This document shows positions 61,311 through 64,000 of a stretch of 64,000 nt of DNA, one piece after another; the first letter of the stretch is position 1; each line of letters begins with the position of its first letter. The position numbers and the translations under genes are program-made. The notes below the pieces were generated by a model. It worked only from the letters and a program-made list of their open reading frames with translations. It searched no databases and was not told where the DNA came from. The DNA comes from Aaosphaeria pasadenensis (Eukaryota; Ascomycota; Dothideomycetes; Pleosporales), in NCBI GenBank assembly GCA_022813625.1, contig JAKLMB010000002.1, forward strand, positions 744,001 to 808,000, given 5' to 3'.

Positions 61311-62015
61311 ATGTCTGACAAAGGATCCAACACTGCTGTCGAGGGCGCCAAACCCGCGTCCGGCCTCTTCACCGAGCGCGAGCTTGAGCTCCTCAGCTTC
61401 GCCATGCAGTGTCTCAAGTCGGGTCCACCCGAGGTACATACACACATTCCCCACCACCTTCAGGCTTCTTCAGTGACCTAACATACTACACAGGTTGACT
61501 ACAAGAAGCTCGCCCAGATGGCCGGCATGACCAACGATCGCTCTGCGTCCAACGCCTGGGGCAAGATCAAGGTCAAGCTCATGGCTGGCGGCACTCCAGG
61601 CTCTGCTCCGGCCACTCCCAAGCGCGGCGGCGCAAAGAAGGCGGCTGCTACTCCCAAGGGCAAGGCCGAGAATGGCGAGAATGAGGCAGAGACCAACGGC
61701 GGAGATGGTTCTCCCGCACCCAAGAAGACTCCTCGCAAGCGCGCTGCTAAGAAGCAGGAGGTTGATGGTGAGCCTTCATCTCCCAAGAAGAAGGGTGGCC
61801 GCGGTGCCAAGGTCAAGCAGGAATCCCAGGAGGAGGCTACCGGTAAGTCTTCTAGTGTTTCGCTTTCACTTTGCGGTGTGTGCTAATACCTCTCGACAGA
61901 GAAACCCGAGGCCAAAGTCAAGGCTGAGGAGCAGTCTGACGAGCATGAGTCCGGCCCCGAGACCCAGGACACCACCAACGGCGACGGCGAGTCGAGCACC
62001 GAAGAGGTCGTCTGA
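61311..62015 (+). CDS. Small histone-H1-like basic/acidic nuclear protein
   Basis: Exons 61311-61433, 61494-61842 and 61900-62015 give 195 residues; introns are 60 bp (GTACAT/CACAG) and 57 bp (GTAAGT/GACAG). Residues 15-75 (FTERELELLSFAMQCLKSGPPEVDYKKLAQMAGMTNDRSASNAWGKIKVKLMAG) look like a compact helical Myb/HTH-like module seen in many small fungal proteins. Residues 75-150 are Ala/Lys/Pro-rich with PKK, TPKRGGAKKAAATPKGK and PKKTPRKRAAKK, resembling a linker histone tail. The last 45 residues are acidic (EEQSDEHESGPE...ESSTEEVV). It is probably a chromatin-associated protein, though not a true H1 with a winged-helix globular domain as far as can be seen. The CT-rich promoter suggests strong expression. 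Confidence 0.88.
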
Positions 62016-63481
62016 GTCTCTGACCGACAACCGCGTGCTTGATAGCATTGTTCTACCTGCTAAACACGTTCACTGTCCTTCACCTTCGGGAGTTTTCTAC
62101 AATTGGCGCATTCAGGAAGGTTGGGTGGGTGACTGATCGATATGGGCATATTGGAGTGACGGTTCTCCTGGGTTTCAATCCAAAAGGGCTTCATGGAAAG
62201 CTACTACATTTGGTTCCGGGGTAGCATCTCTTTCGCTGTCTACCGGACCGCATTACAATTCGGATTAGGTTATCCTGGTACATAGGTGGTGGTATCACTT
62301 TGGCTTCTGTCATTGATCTTGCCTAGTATCCGAATAAAATACAATGATTTACCTCTAAAACGTTTGAATTCTTACTCATGTTCGCTTCCAGACTCACAAT
62401 GTAGCATTGTAAATCAGAGGAAGATGTCGCAATAAGCCTTGGTGGTAGCTTCGTGTTTCTTGACTCCAGCCTCGCCCAATCCACGCTATGCAGCGCTTGC
62501 GGGCCGTTGCTCTCTTATCACAACATTGTCCCCACCTGGGCGTCGATGAAGTCGAATTAATGCACTGCGTCATAATTGAGCATACCAAGAATTATACAAG
62601 ACATTTAGCTCACTCAAAAGGTGAGACGGGCTGATGTTGAATTACACCTGCTAACAAGGACGGACATGGCTTGATAGATATGGCCTGTGCAGATAATCAC
62701 ATCAACCTCATCGCATCCACGCTTCCACAACCACCATCAATCCTCACCACCGCTGTATCAATTCGATTCGCCCGGTCTCAATCTCCTACACTCCGCCGAT
62801 CCAGTAGCACAATGTAGAAAAGAAATTATGCAGAAGATCTAGCCCTCCACCATCAGCCTCGATCCCATCCATCGGACCAAAAGCCTCGTCAAGAACGGTT
62901 TCCCGCCCCGCTAGCAAAGAGACGGGGGCATGCAGATCGGCAATCACGACATTCACCCCCGCGATGCCGAATATCACATCCCATCTGCTACCGGCAACTA
63001 CCATTCACCACTACACACCCGTTCATTGTGTAGCTCCCGCTCCCACGCTTAGACAGGAATCCCCCAAAATGTCATCAGAACTCCCCTACGATCACCAATG
63101 ATAAATGGTCCGCCATGAATTAGCTCATCGCATGGGGCAGGTTCGCGTCCGCCGCCATGTCCCAAAAACCCCAGTTACATGAGCGCCCACAACCCAATCA
63201 AGACTTCATTACCCCATGAAGCTTTGTCTCCGTGGCGTCTTGTTCAAGGACTCGCTTGCGTGATGACAGTCTTGTGGGCTGCCATTGCATCATGCAGGAG
63301 TCTGTCTGTGACGGCCGGCCAATGTCGCCGTTTTATTAAAGAGCTGCAGCGTGCTGTTCTCGTTGCTAGACCTGGATACTGGGACAGGCACAACGGTTTA
63401 TCTTACTTCTGCCTGTACTTTTGGGATTGCAATTGAAAGTTGAATCATTCATCGATCACATCCTACTGGCGTTACAACAAC
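62016..63481. other. Intergenic, no gene supported
   Basis: 1.5 kb between the H1-like gene and the permease. A plus-strand ORF at 63,179-63,436 and a minus-strand ORF at 62,786-63,004 have no recognised domain and were not called. Confidence 0.5.
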
Positions 63482-64000
63482 ATGGCGACCGAACAAGAGA
63501 AGCGTGAGCTCGACGCTACCAAAGGCGAGGGCCCGCCTCTGTCCACTACATCTGATTCCGAGCTCGAGGCTGAGAGCGGTACCGTCAATGAGAAAAAGTT
63601 GCTGCGTGCATTGGACCTCAGATTGCTTCCCGCGGTATCGATTCTCTACTTGTTATCTTTCCTCGACCGTAGCAATGGTATGCCAATCAATCACCCAGCC
63701 CTATCTATCTTCTCTCCTCTATCACTGTGCCAGTCGACGTCATGTGACTAACAAACCATCAACAGTCGCCAACGCGCGTATCGAGGGCCTCACCACCGAT
63801 CTTGGAATGACGGGAAACCAGTACCTGACAGGCCTGACGCTTTACTTCATCGGCTACGTGCTTTTCGAAATACCATGCAACATCATTCTCAAGAGAACAA
63901 CGCCCAAGTTCTGGCTGCCAACTCTGACTCTCGCCTGGGGGATCGTGGCGACGCTTATGGGTGTTACGCAGAATCTTGCTGGGTTCTTCGTCGTGCGATT
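63482..64000 (+). CDS. MFS permease, Dal5-like anion:cation symporter family, 3' truncated by window edge
   Basis: Exon 63482-63677, an 88-bp intron 63678-63765 (GTATGC/CAACAG, phase 1), and an exon open to the end of the window. The N-terminal 40 residues are hydrophilic and acidic. Then follow the family hallmarks: KKLLRALDLRLLPAVSILYLLSFLDRSN directly before the splice, VANARIEGLTTDLGMTGNQYLTGLTLYFIGYVLFEIPCNIILKR after it, and the start of a third membrane segment (LAWGIVATLMGV). These match the allantoate/vitamin/anion permease group (Dal5, Tna1, Vht1). Substrate cannot be assigned from this part, because most of the 12 helices lie beyond the window. Confidence 0.92.

Overview
The window is nuclear DNA of a filamentous ascomycete (Pezizomycotina; Dothideomycetes is a weak guess). 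Genes lie singly on both strands, are interrupted by short GT-AG introns (about 46-112 bp) and belong to families typical of these fungi: a HET-domain protein, two Zn2Cys6 regulators, a C2H2 regulator, a P450, a giant ankyrin protein and a Dal5-like permease, beside conserved housekeeping genes. Coding starts were placed on ATG and exons were joined by hand from splice signals and reading phase.

Layout. 0-8.5 kb: a 5'-truncated degenerate kinase, a low-complexity basic/acidic protein and a HET protein. 8.5-22 kb: a Zn2Cys6 factor, a 5-kb microsatellite-rich intergenic stretch, a C2H2 protein and RCC1 (Ran exchange factor), all on the minus strand. 24.2-24.7 kb: CKS1. 25.3-30.1 kb: a gene-free tract with diverged copies of a repeat. 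30.7-38.2 kb: a cytochrome P450 and a roughly 1690-codon ankyrin protein broken by one in-frame TGA. 38.8-41.5 kb: the same repeat family, here with about 150-bp periodicity. 42.2-52 kb: a dense housekeeping block with a Ydj1-type DnaJ, cytosine deaminase (FCY1), uroporphyrinogen decarboxylase (HEM12), mitochondrial MutS (MSH1) and an unknown protein. 53.3-64 kb: a secreted matrixin-like protease with a beta-propeller-like tail, a short-chain dehydrogenase, capping protein beta (CAP2), a second Zn2Cys6 factor, a small histone-H1-like protein and the start of an MFS permease.

There is no obvious single pathway. HEM12 and MSH1 share a 220-bp divergent promoter, FCY1 and HEM12 converge with 74 bp between stop codons, and DnaJ and FCY1 diverge. 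The accessory part is the 25-41.5 kb island: P450 plus ankyrin gene framed by old repeats. No rRNA, CRISPR, transposase or reverse transcriptase was seen, and only one tRNA-like relic was noted.

Most unusual observations: the shared diverged repeat on both sides of the P450/ankyrin island; the single TGA in an otherwise intact ankyrin gene; an MMP-like protease with cysteine switch fused to propeller-like repeats; and recurrent C-rich to G-rich switches on the sense strand inside several genes, giving G-quadruplex-like runs near their 3' ends.
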